Shown: positions 8,723-17,776, counted from the stretch's first letter. The stretch is 64,000 bases of DNA from JAIVJG01 sp964236735 (GCA_964236735.1 CAXSFM010000017.1:1-64000), one strand, 5' to 3'. Numbers and translations are program-made. The notes: generated by a model from the sequence alone, not told the origin.

Positions 8723-9430
8723 CCCCGGCCCGAAGTAACGATAGTGTCCCGTGATCTTCCAGTTGAAGAGCACGTCTTCCATCTGCGGCCCCGCGCCGAT
8801 GTTATGGACGATCAAGAGGCGATTCTCGTCCGACGTTGACGGCACGTTGACGACGAGGCCGATGTGCGTCTGTCCCCCGCCCAAATCCCACGTCACGGCG
8901 TCGCCCGGTTTGTAATCTTTCGCGTCCGCTGTGATGGGCAACGCTGCGCCCTGTCGCTCGAAGAAGATTCTCAGGTTCGGCACGCGGCGATGGTCTATGT
9001 TGGCGTCGGGCTTTTTCTGTCCCCACTGGCGCGGGTACGCAGCGAAGTCGCGCGCCATGTCTTCGTGGACTTCCCTTTGCAAGTCAACGCCGACGGCGCG
9101 ATACGAGCGAATCACTTCGTCCGTGCAGACGCCCGTCTCTTCCGGCACGTCGCCGTTCGGATAAGCGAGCACGACGTAAGCCGGGTCGTAGCGGACTTCG
9201 CGCGTCGTCCGCTCAATCGCCGCTTCGACGAGCCGGTCGAGAAACGGCGAGCCGCTCGAAAGTTTCGGCGTGACGCTCTGATTTGTTGGTGCGCCGTTTG
9301 ACTGCGACGGCGTGACGGCGCGACGCGAAGACTGCGAGCCGCGCGACGTTAAGCCGCAACCGACGCAGGCGAACAGCAACAGTGTCGTCGCGCCGGTGCG
9401 AAGCGCAAATGCCGTCAATCCAAATTTCAT
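8699..9430 (-). CDS. DUF1287-family lipoprotein (243 aa)
   Basis: The DUF1287 domain (NlpC/P60-like, probably cell-wall associated) occupies residues 75-240. Hallmarks are VCTDEVIRSYRAVGVDLQ with the candidate catalytic Cys, NIDHRRVPNL, and GDAVTWDLGGGQTHIGLVVN with a candidate catalytic His. The N-terminus is a lipoprotein-like signal ending CVGC. The ATG at 9430 follows a GAGG Shine-Dalgarno and gives this signal directly; the in-frame start at 9514 adds a polar 28-residue leader and is less likely. A TATAAT box lies on the same strand at 9505-9500. It heads a minus-strand run with the SET gene and rsgA. The biochemical activity of DUF1287 is not established. Confidence 0.82.
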   Translation of the reverse strand: MKFGLTAFALRTGATTLLLFACVGCGLTSRGSQSSRRAVTPSQSNGAPTNQSVTPKLSSGSPFLDRLVEAAIERTTREVRYDPAYVVLAYPNGDVPEETGVCTDEVIRSYRAVGVDLQREVHEDMARDFAAYPRQWGQKKPDANIDHRRVPNLRIFFERQGAALPITADAKDYKPGDAVTWDLGGGQTHIGLVVNVPSTSDENRLLIVHNIGAGPQMEDVLFNWKITGHYRYFGPGKTVGGKQ

Positions 9431-9594
9431 CTTGAGCCTCAACTTAAATTGAACGGGTCGAGAATTATGACCGCGCATGTCCGCTCCTTTGCGGCGGCGA
9501 TTATACAGCATCACGCATCACTGACATCGTTTGGACATCGCTTCGACGGGCTACGTGTGCCGGCAACGCACGGCGGTGTTAAAATAAACGGACG

Positions 9595-10707
9595 ATGAAT
9601 GAGTTGGCGCATCTGACAGGATTGACGACAAAGGAGCTTGAATGTTTTGTTGCGGAGACGGGCGAGCCTGCATATCGCGCGCGGCAAATCTTCAACGCGC
9701 TCCAACGCCGTCGCCTGCGCTCGTTCGAAGAGATGACGGACTTGCCGAAAGACTTTCGCGCGCGTCTGTCGGAACGAGCGACCGCTTCCACGCTCAACAT
9801 TGAATCGCGCTTCATCGCGCAGGACGGCACGCGCCGTTATCTGTTGAAGACGCGCGACGGCTTGCCCGTCGAGGCCGTCTTCATCCCCGAAGAGAGGCGG
9901 GACACGATCTGTTTCTCGTCGCAATCGGGCTGCCCTCTGCAATGCGATTTCTGTCTGACGGCGAAGCTCGGACTGCTGCGAACTTTGACCGCCGGCGAGA
10001 TGGTCGAGCAAATCATCATCGCCTTGAACGACGCTTACGGCGTGGGCACGAAAACGCCGCGCGGCACGAATCTCGTCGCGATGGGCGCGGGCGAACCGTT
10101 CCTCGCCTTCGAGCCTTTGATGCACGCGCTCGGCGTGATGGCGGACAACAACGGCTTGCATATCGTACACAATCGCGTGACGGTCTCGACCGCCGGCGTC
10201 GTGCCGAAAATTAAGGAACTCGCGCGCATCAAGGAGCGTCCGCACTTGGCCGTCTCGCTCGCCGCGCCCGACGATACGTTGCGCGACGTGCTGATGCCGA
10301 TTAACAAGCGTTGGCCTCTGCGCGAATTGCTCGCCGCGTGCAAAGAGTTTGAAGAGACATTGAAGCCGGGCGAGCGTTTCACTTTCGAGTACGTGCTGCT
10401 CGACACGGTCAACGACACGGACGCACACGCGCGACAACTCGCCAATCTGCTCAATCGTCACGAGCTACAGCGCGCGAAGGTGAATCTGATTCCGCACAAC
10501 GCGGCGGAGGGTCTTCCCTATCGTCCCTCAACGGATGAGCGCGTGCGCGCCTTCAAAGCCATCCTCGAATCGAAGGGCGTGCAGGCCTACGTCCGACGCC
10601 CGCGCGGGCGCGACATCTACGCCGCCTGCGGCCAACTCGCCGCGCGCCAGCTTGATGTTCCGAAGACAACGGCAATCGCGCAACAGACGCTTTATCAATT
10701 ATCGTGA
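9595..10707 (+). CDS. rlmN: dual-specificity rRNA/tRNA adenine-C2 methyltransferase RlmN (370 aa)
   Basis: RlmN is a radical SAM enzyme that methylates C2 of A2503 in 23S rRNA and of A37 in some tRNAs. The [4Fe-4S] motif CPLQCDFC has C113, C117 and C120. GAGEPFLAF is the SAM-binding GEP motif, and a C-terminal Cys in YAACGQLA (about residue 348) is the methyl-carrying cysteine. The N-terminal accessory domain (AYRARQIFNALQRR) is normal. It stands alone on the plus strand, divergent from the DUF1287 gene. Length is typical. Confidence 0.97.
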   Translation: MNELAHLTGLTTKELECFVAETGEPAYRARQIFNALQRRRLRSFEEMTDLPKDFRARLSERATASTLNIESRFIAQDGTRRYLLKTRDGLPVEAVFIPEERRDTICFSSQSGCPLQCDFCLTAKLGLLRTLTAGEMVEQIIIALNDAYGVGTKTPRGTNLVAMGAGEPFLAFEPLMHALGVMADNNGLHIVHNRVTVSTAGVVPKIKELARIKERPHLAVSLAAPDDTLRDVLMPINKRWPLRELLAACKEFEETLKPGERFTFEYVLLDTVNDTDAHARQLANLLNRHELQRAKVNLIPHNAAEGLPYRPSTDERVRAFKAILESKGVQAYVRRPRGRDIYAACGQLAARQLDVPKTTAIAQQTLYQLS

Positions 10708-10860
10708 AACTCCTGCGGGAATAATTCGACGCGCGAACGGCATGATGTAGTTGTGGCGAGTTAAAAATTTCAGGACGTTTGATTGACGACGCTTGAATCG
10801 TCCTCGCCGAGATAAAAACAAATTGAAACGACAAACATTAGTTTCCAACTCAAGACAAAT

Positions 10861-11478
10861 ATGAACGGAAAAAATTTAATTCAACGCGCGTGTCTCTTGC
10901 TGCTGCTCTCGACAATGTTGCTCGCGCCCGCGCATCTCATCAACGCCGACGCCGCGCCCTCGCCTGTTCGTTCAATGCCCGCCGCGACCACAGGTGAAAT
11001 CAACGTCAATGGTTTCTTTTCCGTGGACATGGCGCCACAGGGCGGCACTTTCCAGGCGGCTATCGTGTTGGACATCCCCGAAGGGCTGCACATCAATTCC
11101 AACAAACCGCTCGCCAAATATTCCGTGCCGACCGTGGTCAAGGTTGAAGCCCCGCGCGGCTTTCGCGTGACGCCCGTCACATACCCGCGCGCCGTCGTGC
11201 GAAGTTTCAAATTCGGCGACGACGCGCCCGCCGAGCAGCTCTCGGTTTACGAAGGCCGCGCGCTCGCGCGTTTCAACGTCGCCGTCCCGGCCAATTTCGA
11301 GAAGGGCGTGACGAACGTGCGCGTGCATGTCCGTTATCAGAGTTGCAGCGACTCGGTCTGCTTCCCGCCCGCGACGCGCGACCTGACGCTTGCCATCGGC
11401 ATCATCGCGGCGGGCGAGCAAGTCCAACATGTCAACGCACAATATTTCGGGAACGGTAAGAGAGCAGGACGGAAATAG
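10861..11478 (+). CDS. stand-alone DsbD alpha-domain-like periplasmic protein (205 aa)
   Basis: A signal peptide (residues 1-30) is followed by one immunoglobulin-like domain matching the N-terminal alpha domain of the thiol reductase DsbD. The diagnostic region is VRYQSCSDSVCFPPATRDLTL, with a C-x4-C pair where DsbD-alpha has its redox cysteines. There are no membrane helices and no thioredoxin domain, so electrons would have to come from another protein. It follows rlmN by about 150 bases. It could pass electrons to periplasmic thiol proteins such as the TlpA-like protein at 52700, but that link is inference. Confidence 0.8.
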   Translation: MNGKNLIQRACLLLLLSTMLLAPAHLINADAAPSPVRSMPAATTGEINVNGFFSVDMAPQGGTFQAAIVLDIPEGLHINSNKPLAKYSVPTVVKVEAPRGFRVTPVTYPRAVVRSFKFGDDAPAEQLSVYEGRALARFNVAVPANFEKGVTNVRVHVRYQSCSDSVCFPPATRDLTLAIGIIAAGEQVQHVNAQYFGNGKRAGRK

Positions 11479-11574
11479 GAAGACTTCAACTGTGAACGCG
11501 AAGATGGAAGTGTTAGATGAAAACTCGACTTTCAATTCGTCGTGTTTTCATCATTCATCCTTGCTCCTCGCTGT

Positions 11575-12462
11575 TCAATCTTTCATCTTGCTTCTGCCGA
11601 TGACGGACATCAGCCGTCCCGTTCGCCCGTACAATTTTTTCTCGCGGCGATAGGAAAAGAAGATGTCTGTGCGGCACATCGTACACAGCGGCAGCGTGTG
11701 GATGCGCTCTGGTGAAACGCCCGCCACGACGAGTTGATCGCGATTCGCTCTTTGAATGTCGGCGAGCGCGTGACCTTCGCGCGTCGGCGTGAACCAGCTA
11801 TCTGCGGCGTGCGGGAATTTATCTTTGAATGCCTCGATGACATCCGCGCCGACTTCGTAACAGCACGCGCGAGCCGACGGGCCGATGGCCGCGCGCACGT
11901 CTGACGGATTTGTCCCGAACTCCGCGCGCATACGTTCGAGCGTGCCCGTGATGATGCCGGCCAGCGTGCCGCGCCATCCCGCATGAGCCGCGCCGCACGC
12001 GCCCGTCCGCCGGTCGCCGAGAAGCACCGGCACGCAGTCGGCGGTCTTGACGCCGAGCAGCACGCCCGGCACTCTCGTCACCTGCGCGTCGCAGTGTTCA
12101 TGTTCTACATGCGCGATTTCTTCAGGCGTGTGAATCGTCCGCACCTGCGCGCCGTGTACCTGCCAGCAAGCGGCGAGCGTCCAATGCGCGCTGCTGCTGC
12201 TGCTGTCGTCGCCGTCGTCGAGCAGTTGGAAAAAGCGGCGGCGATTCTCGTAAATATTTTCCGCCGCGTCGTCATCAAATCCGGCGAGATTGAGCGCGTC
12301 CTTTTGGATTGGACTGACGCCGCCCGTGCGCGTCGAGAAAAGGTTCGCGAATCCGTCCGCTTCGAGCGGCGCACAGACTAAGGCGCGCACGCCCCTCTCC
12401 GTCTCGCGCCAGACGAACCCGGCGCTTGAAAGTTGCTCTGGTGATTCTGTGATCGTCTCCAT
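11575..12462 (-). CDS. pgeF: peptidoglycan editing factor PgeF / YfiH laccase-domain protein (295 aa)
   Basis: This multicopper-oxidase-like family (DUF152/YfiH) removes wrongly incorporated residues from peptidoglycan precursors in E. coli; other members act on purine nucleosides. The metal/active-site residues are visible in KTADCVPVLLGD and AAHAGWRGTLAG (Cys and His), and IGPSARACCYEVG follows. NLFSTRTGGVS marks the N-terminal fold. The ATG at 12462 gives the family length; the in-frame ATG at 12540 would run far into the divergent acpS gene. Even so, the start region overlaps the acpS start by 14 bases. Confidence 0.88.
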   Translation of the reverse strand: METITESPEQLSSAGFVWRETERGVRALVCAPLEADGFANLFSTRTGGVSPIQKDALNLAGFDDDAAENIYENRRRFFQLLDDGDDSSSSSAHWTLAACWQVHGAQVRTIHTPEEIAHVEHEHCDAQVTRVPGVLLGVKTADCVPVLLGDRRTGACGAAHAGWRGTLAGIITGTLERMRAEFGTNPSDVRAAIGPSARACCYEVGADVIEAFKDKFPHAADSWFTPTREGHALADIQRANRDQLVVAGVSPERIHTLPLCTMCRTDIFFSYRREKKLYGRTGRLMSVIGRSKMKD

Positions 12463-12829
12463 CGGCATAGACCTTATCGAAATCAAGCGCGTGCGTGAAG
12501 CGCTCAGGCGCACGCCGCGCTTTCGCGTGCGCGTCTTCACTGAAAGTGAGCGCGCTTACTGCGACAGTCGCGGCGAGCCTGTGGCGGCGCAACATTACGC
12601 CGCGCGCTTCGCCGCCAAAGAGGCCGCGCTCAAAGCTCTCGGCACGGGTTGGAGCGGCGGCATCAGTTGGCAAGATGTCGAAGTGGTCTCGCAGGAAAGC
12701 GGCGCACCGACGCTCGTCATGCACGCGCGCGCGCGCGAACTCTTCACGCAAAGCGGCGCGACACGCGCGCACCTCTCCCTCTCGCATACTTCGGAGCACG
12801 CCATCGCGCAAGTCATTTTTGAAAGTTAA
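12449..12829 (+). CDS. acpS: holo-[acyl-carrier-protein] synthase AcpS (126 aa)
   Basis: AcpS transfers 4'-phosphopantetheine from CoA to apo-ACP. The N-terminus VIVSIGIDLIEIKRV carries the Mg-binding Asp, and FAAKEAALKALGTG is the second signature with the Mg-binding Glu. LSLSHTSEHAIAQV closes the domain. The start is the GTG at 12449, matching the family N-terminus; longer upstream frames are unlikely. No strong Shine-Dalgarno is seen. It is divergent from pgeF with overlapping 5' ends and converges on the PBP gene, 29 bases away. Confidence 0.93.
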   Translation: MIVSIGIDLIEIKRVREALRRTPRFRVRVFTESERAYCDSRGEPVAAQHYAARFAAKEAALKALGTGWSGGISWQDVEVVSQESGAPTLVMHARARELFTQSGATRAHLSLSHTSEHAIAQVIFES

Positions 12830-12858
12830 AGCGATTTTCCCTTACATTCGTGGATCGG

Positions 12859-15516
12859 TCAGGGCAGGCTTGCGAAAGAGACGCGCGGCTCGTTCATCAG
12901 ACGCGCGCGGCCTCCGCTCGTGACCTCGATCCCCGTCGCGGGCGCGGGGCGCAGTTCCTTCACCGTCAAACTTGAAGAGACACGCGCCGGCATTCGTTGA
13001 TGCGTGCCGGCATTGACGGAAACGTCTGCGACTTCTTGTGGCGCGGCGCGCGTGTCTGATGAAGAAAAGACTGCGCCGCCTGTCTCCGCAACTTCATCCG
13101 CCGACGTGTCGAGCGCGTCGAGGGGTGCGCGATGCTTGAGACATTCGGAGCCGGGCGCGAAGGCGGGCGTGACGGCGATGCGCTCGCGTTGCGGGCACGA
13201 CTCGGTGGCGAGCGCGCCCGTCTCCGGGTCAATCTCAACCGTCGTGACGCCGCCGGGACGCTCGAAACGCTCGCCGCCCAACTCCGGCCTCAACGCCACA
13301 GCATTCTTCATAAAATTCGTCCAGACGGGCAACGCGCTCTCCGCGCCCGTGAGATTTAGTTCCGTGTTGTCGTCGAAGCCGATCCACACGACGCAGACGA
13401 GGTTCGGCGTGTAGCCCGCGAACCAACCGTCGCGCGACGTGCCGGTCTTGCCCGCCACCGCCGTCCCCTGCAACGCGCCGCGCGCCGCACGCGCCGTCCC
13501 CTCCTTAATCACGTCGGAGAGCATGTCCGTCAACATGTAAGCGGTCGAAGGCTTCAACGCCTGACGTGCGTCGCCGCTCGCGAGTTGCGTCTGTGTTGTT
13601 TCAGATGTCAGAGGCCGCGCCGCGTCTTCGATGCGCTTGATGGCGGACGGGCGCACGATGCTGCCACCGTTGGCGAAGGCCGCATAAGCGGCGGCGACTT
13701 CGAGCGGCGTCGCCTCACTCGTGCCGAGCGCGAGCGAAGGATACGCGGCGGGACGCGGCAACCCTAAATTTTCGGCGAGCGCGGCGACCTGCGGCAGTCC
13801 CGTGCGAAGCGCAGTGTCAACCGTCACGACGTTGAGCGAATGGACGAGCGCGTGGCGCAGCGTCACATCGTGCATCGAGAAACTGCCGCCGTAGTTCGAC
13901 GGGTGATACTTCGCGCGCGTGTCGTATGTGAATTCGCGCGGCGCGTCGAGCGAGGTCGTGAGCGGCGAGATGCCCGCCTCCATCGCGGCGGCATAGACGA
14001 CTGGCTTGAAGACCGAGCCGGGCTGGCGTCGCGCGTCCGTCACGCGGTTCAGTTGCGAGTCCGCATAAGCGCGCCCGCCGACCATCGCGAGAATGTCGCC
14101 CGTGCGCGGGTCGAGCGCGACGAGCGCGGCTTGCGGCGTGCGCGTGCCTTTGTAAATTTTATCGAGCCGCGCGAGTTGAACGCGGACGACTTCTTCGGCC
14201 TGTCCCTGCAATTCGAGATCAATCGTCGTGTAGATGCGCGGCGCGCTTTCGACGCTGGCGTCATTCGCTTGACCGCCATCGTCGGCGCGCGATTCCGCAA
14301 CGCGATTCACATAGTCTATGAAATAGGGCGCGGCAGCGGACTCGACTTGCGCGGGCGCGACAGCAACAGGTTCGGCGTCAACCGCTTGAGCTTGCTCCGA
14401 CGTGATCGCGCCGTCGCGCAGCATGGCTGCGATGACGGTGTTGCGGCGAGCCTGCGCGTGATCGGGGTGACGGTCAGGCGCATAACGCGCGGGACTTTGA
14501 ATCATCCCGGCGATGGTCGCCGCCTCCGCGAGCGTGATGTCTTTTAATTCTTTGCCGAAGAAGACGCGCGCCGCCTGCTCGACGCCGCGCACCGCGACTC
14601 CGCCGCGCTGCCCCAGATAAATCTCGTCGCAGTAGAGCGCGAGGATGTCCCCCTTCGAAAGACGACGCTCGATGACGCTCGCCAGAATCGCCTCGTGAAA
14701 CTTGCGACGCAACGTGCGCTCCGGCGAGAGGTATGTGTTCTTGACGAGTTGCTGCGTGATGGTCGAGCCGCCCTGTTTGAAGTCCTGCCCGTCGCCGCCA
14801 CCACCGCTCGCCGCATCGCCCCAACTGACGAGCGCGCGACCGATGCCGATGACATCCACGCCGCTATGCTCGAAGAAACGCCTGTCTTCAATCGAGAGAA
14901 CGGCGCGCACGAGCGCGGGCGGCAAATCTTTGTAAGAGAGCGCGCGTCGCTCCGCCGTCTTCATCGCCGCGTCGTTCGTCAGAGGCTCCGGTTCGAGCGC
15001 GTATGAGTCGAGCCGCGCGCCGTCGCCCGTGACCTCTGCGATGCGCCCGCGTTTATCAAAACTGACGTTGACCGTTTCAAAAGACAGCGTGCCCGGCAGA
15101 GCGCGTCGCGGGCGAATCTCGATGCCGTCCGCCGTCGCCTTGAAGCGACCGCTCCACACGTTGCTGACCGCATCTCCGTCGTCAACATATCCGTCGCGCC
15201 GCAGAATTTCGGAGAGACGCTCAGGCGAAATATTTTGCCCGGCACGCAGGGCGCGCGGCGCGGCGTAGATGCCCGCGCGGCTCGTCAGATAGCCGGAAGC
15301 CAGTCGCTCGTCAACGACTTTTGAATAGTAAGAATAATAATGCGCGACGACGGCGGCGGCAGAGACGACGGTGAAAATGAACAGCACGCAGCAGAGTTGG
15401 AAGAGGCGTTTCAAACGGCTGGGACGCGCGGCGGCGCGACCTTGAAATTCCGTCAATGATTTATCGCGACGAGTCCAGCGACGCTTGTGCCGGACGGATG
15501 TAATTTCGATAGCCAT
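12859..15516 (-). CDS. class A penicillin-binding protein, PBP1B-like (885 aa)
   Basis: This bifunctional enzyme polymerises lipid II and cross-links peptidoglycan. Order: cytoplasmic basic tail (1-38), one membrane helix (39-58), a UB2H-like region (about 80-170), then a GT51 glycosyltransferase with catalytic Glu210 in SIEDRRFFEH and GGSTITQQLVKNTYL. The transpeptidase domain has SVFK in RQPGSVFKP, SLN in HSLNVV and KTGTSRDGWFAGYTP. The C-terminal tail of about 100 residues is Ser/Thr/Ala-rich. All three transpeptidase motifs are intact, so both activities are expected. No lipoprotein activator gene is adjacent. Confidence 0.95.
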   Translation of the reverse strand: MAIEITSVRHKRRWTRRDKSLTEFQGRAAARPSRLKRLFQLCCVLFIFTVVSAAAVVAHYYSYYSKVVDERLASGYLTSRAGIYAAPRALRAGQNISPERLSEILRRDGYVDDGDAVSNVWSGRFKATADGIEIRPRRALPGTLSFETVNVSFDKRGRIAEVTGDGARLDSYALEPEPLTNDAAMKTAERRALSYKDLPPALVRAVLSIEDRRFFEHSGVDVIGIGRALVSWGDAASGGGGDGQDFKQGGSTITQQLVKNTYLSPERTLRRKFHEAILASVIERRLSKGDILALYCDEIYLGQRGGVAVRGVEQAARVFFGKELKDITLAEAATIAGMIQSPARYAPDRHPDHAQARRNTVIAAMLRDGAITSEQAQAVDAEPVAVAPAQVESAAAPYFIDYVNRVAESRADDGGQANDASVESAPRIYTTIDLELQGQAEEVVRVQLARLDKIYKGTRTPQAALVALDPRTGDILAMVGGRAYADSQLNRVTDARRQPGSVFKPVVYAAAMEAGISPLTTSLDAPREFTYDTRAKYHPSNYGGSFSMHDVTLRHALVHSLNVVTVDTALRTGLPQVAALAENLGLPRPAAYPSLALGTSEATPLEVAAAYAAFANGGSIVRPSAIKRIEDAARPLTSETTQTQLASGDARQALKPSTAYMLTDMLSDVIKEGTARAARGALQGTAVAGKTGTSRDGWFAGYTPNLVCVVWIGFDDNTELNLTGAESALPVWTNFMKNAVALRPELGGERFERPGGVTTVEIDPETGALATESCPQRERIAVTPAFAPGSECLKHRAPLDALDTSADEVAETGGAVFSSSDTRAAPQEVADVSVNAGTHQRMPARVSSSLTVKELRPAPATGIEVTSGGRARLMNEPRVSFASLP

Positions 15517-15631
15517 GTTGCTTCAACCTCTGTACACAACTCCGCCTTGACGATGACGCCAAAGCGTCTCGCTTGTCTGGCCTGCCGATTCTTGTGTGCT
15601 GTAGAGAAACGACTAATCGTCGAAGTTTTCT

Positions 15632-15664
15632 TGTTCTCTGCGCGGCGAAGCGTGACAGAGAACA
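15632..15664. other. inverted repeat downstream of the 33-aa gene
   Basis: Nine-base arms TGTTCTCTG and CAGAGAACA are separated by 15 bases, in the gap between the PBP start and the 33-aa gene. There is no T-run on either strand right after the stem, so a classical terminator is doubtful. It may be an mRNA hairpin or an operator. Confidence 0.35.
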
Positions 15665-15718
15665 GAAGCGGGAGAGAGTGTGTGCGATGCTACTGTGCGC
15701 CTGTGGCGGGCGCGGGTC

Positions 15719-15820
15719 TTAACCGATCAACTGCGAGAGCGCGCCCAATGAGACGGCCACTGTCACCAGTCCGACAATCACGGCGAGCAGTTGCGCGAAA
15801 CCGTTTGCTATTTCCTTCAT
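15719..15820 (-). CDS. 33-aa single-helix membrane microprotein
   Basis: The 33-codon frame starts MKEIANGFAQLLAVIVG and ends SLGALSQLIG before TAA. Nearly the whole chain is one hydrophobic helix with a short acidic/basic N-terminus. A very strong GGAGGGGG Shine-Dalgarno lies about ten bases before the ATG. It lies between the patatin gene and the PBP gene on the same strand. Such proteins often modulate a membrane enzyme; a link to the PBP is only positional. I recognise no family. Confidence 0.6.
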   Translation of the reverse strand: MKEIANGFAQLLAVIVGLVTVAVSLGALSQLIG

Positions 15821-16072
15821 CAGAATTTCCCCCTCCGCCTTAAATCTCGCCGCGCCATAGTGCAATGACTGTGCCGTGTGGATTCAAGTTTCGGGAGACA
15901 GATGACGCATCACTCTAATCCCCGCGCAAAACGCACTTAAACAATTCGTAGCTCAGTTGGCATACGTCTCTTCATCCGAAGCGAGCGAGCCTCACCTGCT
16001 ATCTTTCCATGCATTATTTGAGAGACAGGCTTGTCTTCCGTCGTCTGGAAACGATTCAAGCGCGTGTTGGAG

Positions 16073-16948
16073 TTAAGCGGTCTGCTTGTCGCGGCCACGT
16101 CGAAAGGGCAGCCAGCGTGAAAGGGGCTGCGGCTGCGCCTGCGGTTCAAGCAGTTCTTTGATGGCTGAGACGGCGGCTCGCGCGGACTCTTCGCCTGCCG
16201 CGAGCAATTCATCGGCGCGCGTCATTTCATCCCAGCGGACGTGCCCGACGCGCGGGCTGATGACGATGTCCGCGCTCTCGCGTTGATGGACGACGGCAGT
16301 GCGCTGGACGAGAACCATCGTTTGCAGCAGCACGCCGACGATGGAGGTCGGCTCGCCCAAAAATTTCGCGCCGTCGTGATTCACGTCAACGGCGACGACG
16401 ATACTAGCGCCGAGAGCGCGCGCCGCCGCCGTCGGAACGTTCGAGACAAGGCCGCCGTCAACGAGTTGACGCCCGTGCTCGTCCGTCACAGGGACATACC
16501 AGCCCGGCACGGCGCAACTGGCGCGGATGGCGAAAGCCACGTCGCCGCGATCACGCATCACGACGGGCGCGCCCGTGTGCAGGTCTGTCGCGACCGCCGC
16601 GAAAGGGATGGGCAAATCTTCAAAGCGCGTGCGAGGGAAACGCGCTCGGATATACTCTTCCATACGCGCGTTCGACTGCACGCCGAGCCGCGACAGAGTC
16701 ATGCGTCCGAAGTCACGCCAGCGCAGGCTCTTGCCTAACTTTTCAAGTTCCTCGACCGACATGCCCGCAGCGAACGCTCCCCCGACGAGCGCGCCCGCCG
16801 ATGTGCCCGCCACGCAATCAACCTTGATGCCGTGCTCCTTAAAAACTTTGAGCACGCCGACGTGCGCCACGCCGCGCGACGCGCCGCCCGACAGAGCCAG
16901 CGCCAGACGCGGCTTCTGCTGAGTTTGATGGTTGTCTCTGCGACGCAT
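16073..16948 (-). CDS. patatin-like phospholipase, RssA type (291 aa)
   Basis: A patatin serine hydrolase domain begins almost at the N-terminus. The oxyanion motif is GGASRGVAHVG, the nucleophile elbow GTSAG holds the catalytic Ser, and the catalytic Asp is in VDGGLVSNVP. All three are intact. There is no signal peptide, so it should be cytoplasmic or at the inner face of the membrane. The C-terminus is basic. It is last in the minus-strand run tamB - bamA - glycosyltransferase - surA-like - patatin, separated by a repeat element. Lipid hydrolysis linked to envelope homeostasis is plausible; the substrate is unknown. Confidence 0.87.
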   Translation of the reverse strand: MRRRDNHQTQQKPRLALALSGGASRGVAHVGVLKVFKEHGIKVDCVAGTSAGALVGGAFAAGMSVEELEKLGKSLRWRDFGRMTLSRLGVQSNARMEEYIRARFPRTRFEDLPIPFAAVATDLHTGAPVVMRDRGDVAFAIRASCAVPGWYVPVTDEHGRQLVDGGLVSNVPTAAARALGASIVVAVDVNHDGAKFLGEPTSIVGVLLQTMVLVQRTAVVHQRESADIVISPRVGHVRWDEMTRADELLAAGEESARAAVSAIKELLEPQAQPQPLSRWLPFRRGRDKQTA

Positions 16949-16954
16949 AAAAAA

Positions 16955-17050
16955 GTAGAGGTTAGAGGCTGGAGGCTAGTGAAAGACGGAAATCTCAGAC
17001 GCGCTTGTCAATTACCAGCCTCTAATCTCCAGTCTCCAGCCTCTAGTCTT
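16955..17050. repeat. 7-bp-period inverted repeat, GAGGTTA/GAGGCTG type
   Basis: The left arm has heptamers GAGGTTA, GAGGCTG and GAGGCTA. The right arm carries the complementary series CAGCCTC, TAATCTC, CAGTCTC, CAGCCTC. The arms are about 40 bases apart, in the gap between the surA-like and patatin genes. Confidence 0.75.
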
Positions 17051-17056
17051 TAACCC

Positions 17057-17776
17057 CTATTCCAAAATTGTAATCTCCGCATTGGAGCGCGACTCTTCGA
17101 GGAACTCGTCCGTGTCGGACTCGATCTTGCTCTCGACCAATTCTGTTTGAATCTCTTTGGAAGCGTCTTCGAGTTTGGGCACGATGCGACCGGGCGAGGC
17201 TTTGCGAAAGCGCGGGACGTAGGTGTCGCGGTAGAAGGCTTCGATTTCCTGCGGCGAGACGACGGTGAAGGAGCGGAAACGAAAGTCGAGATAGTTTTTA
17301 ATCGCGACGCGCTGGCGCACGATCTCGCGCAACTGCTCGGAGTCCTGCCCGAGTCCGACGCGATTGAGCCGCTCGTAAAAATCCGACTTCGAGGGAAAGA
17401 AACCGATGAGTTGCGCCAGTTCCGCCTCGACCGCTTCGGGCTTGGGCGCGGCGGTCGGCAGCTTCTCGGCTTCCTGCGAAATGAGCCGCTGATCTATCAG
17501 CAAATCGAGCGCGCGTTTCAAATCTTCCTGTCGCGGATTGTCGAGCGGAATGTTCGGTTGCAGCGCCAACTGCCAGAGCAAGTCCGTGTAGGTGATGAGT
17601 TCCGTGCCGTTGATGACCGCGACCATCTTGTCCACGACCTCGCCGCTGCCGCCGCTGTTATTACTGCTCTGCGGAGTTGTTGCCGGCTGCTGCTGCTGCT
17701 GTCGTTGCTGCGCGCTTGCGTCGTGCGTTGAAGCGATGAGCAGGATGAACAAGAAAGAAAGTGTGATTCGTTTCAT
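17057..17776 (-). CDS. SurA-like periplasmic chaperone/PPIase N-domain protein (239 aa), internal start
   Basis: Beginning at the ATG at 17776 is a complete signal peptide (MKRITLSFLFILLIASTHDASA) and a Gln-rich linker. A SurA_N-like helical domain follows: VVDKMVAVINGTELITYTDL, then DLLIDQRLISQEAEKL. No parvulin (rotamase) domain is evident, so it is more likely a chaperone than an isomerase. An AAGGTG Shine-Dalgarno sits six bases before the ATG, supporting independent initiation inside the longer frame. Its position downstream of tamB and bamA fits a role in escorting outer-membrane proteins. Confidence 0.75.
   Translation of the reverse strand: MKRITLSFLFILLIASTHDASAQQRQQQQQPATTPQSSNNSGGSGEVVDKMVAVINGTELITYTDLLWQLALQPNIPLDNPRQEDLKRALDLLIDQRLISQEAEKLPTAAPKPEAVEAELAQLIGFFPSKSDFYERLNRVGLGQDSEQLREIVRQRVAIKNYLDFRFRSFTVVSPQEIEAFYRDTYVPRFRKASPGRIVPKLEDASKEIQTELVESKIESDTDEFLEESRSNAEITILE

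Noticed and set aside
15945..15995. tRNA-like sequence with an exact A-box (TAGCTCAGTTGG)
   Set aside because: No T-arm (GGTTCGA) or closing acceptor stem follows within the next 80 bases, and no proper anticodon stem-loop can be drawn. It is at most a tRNA fragment.
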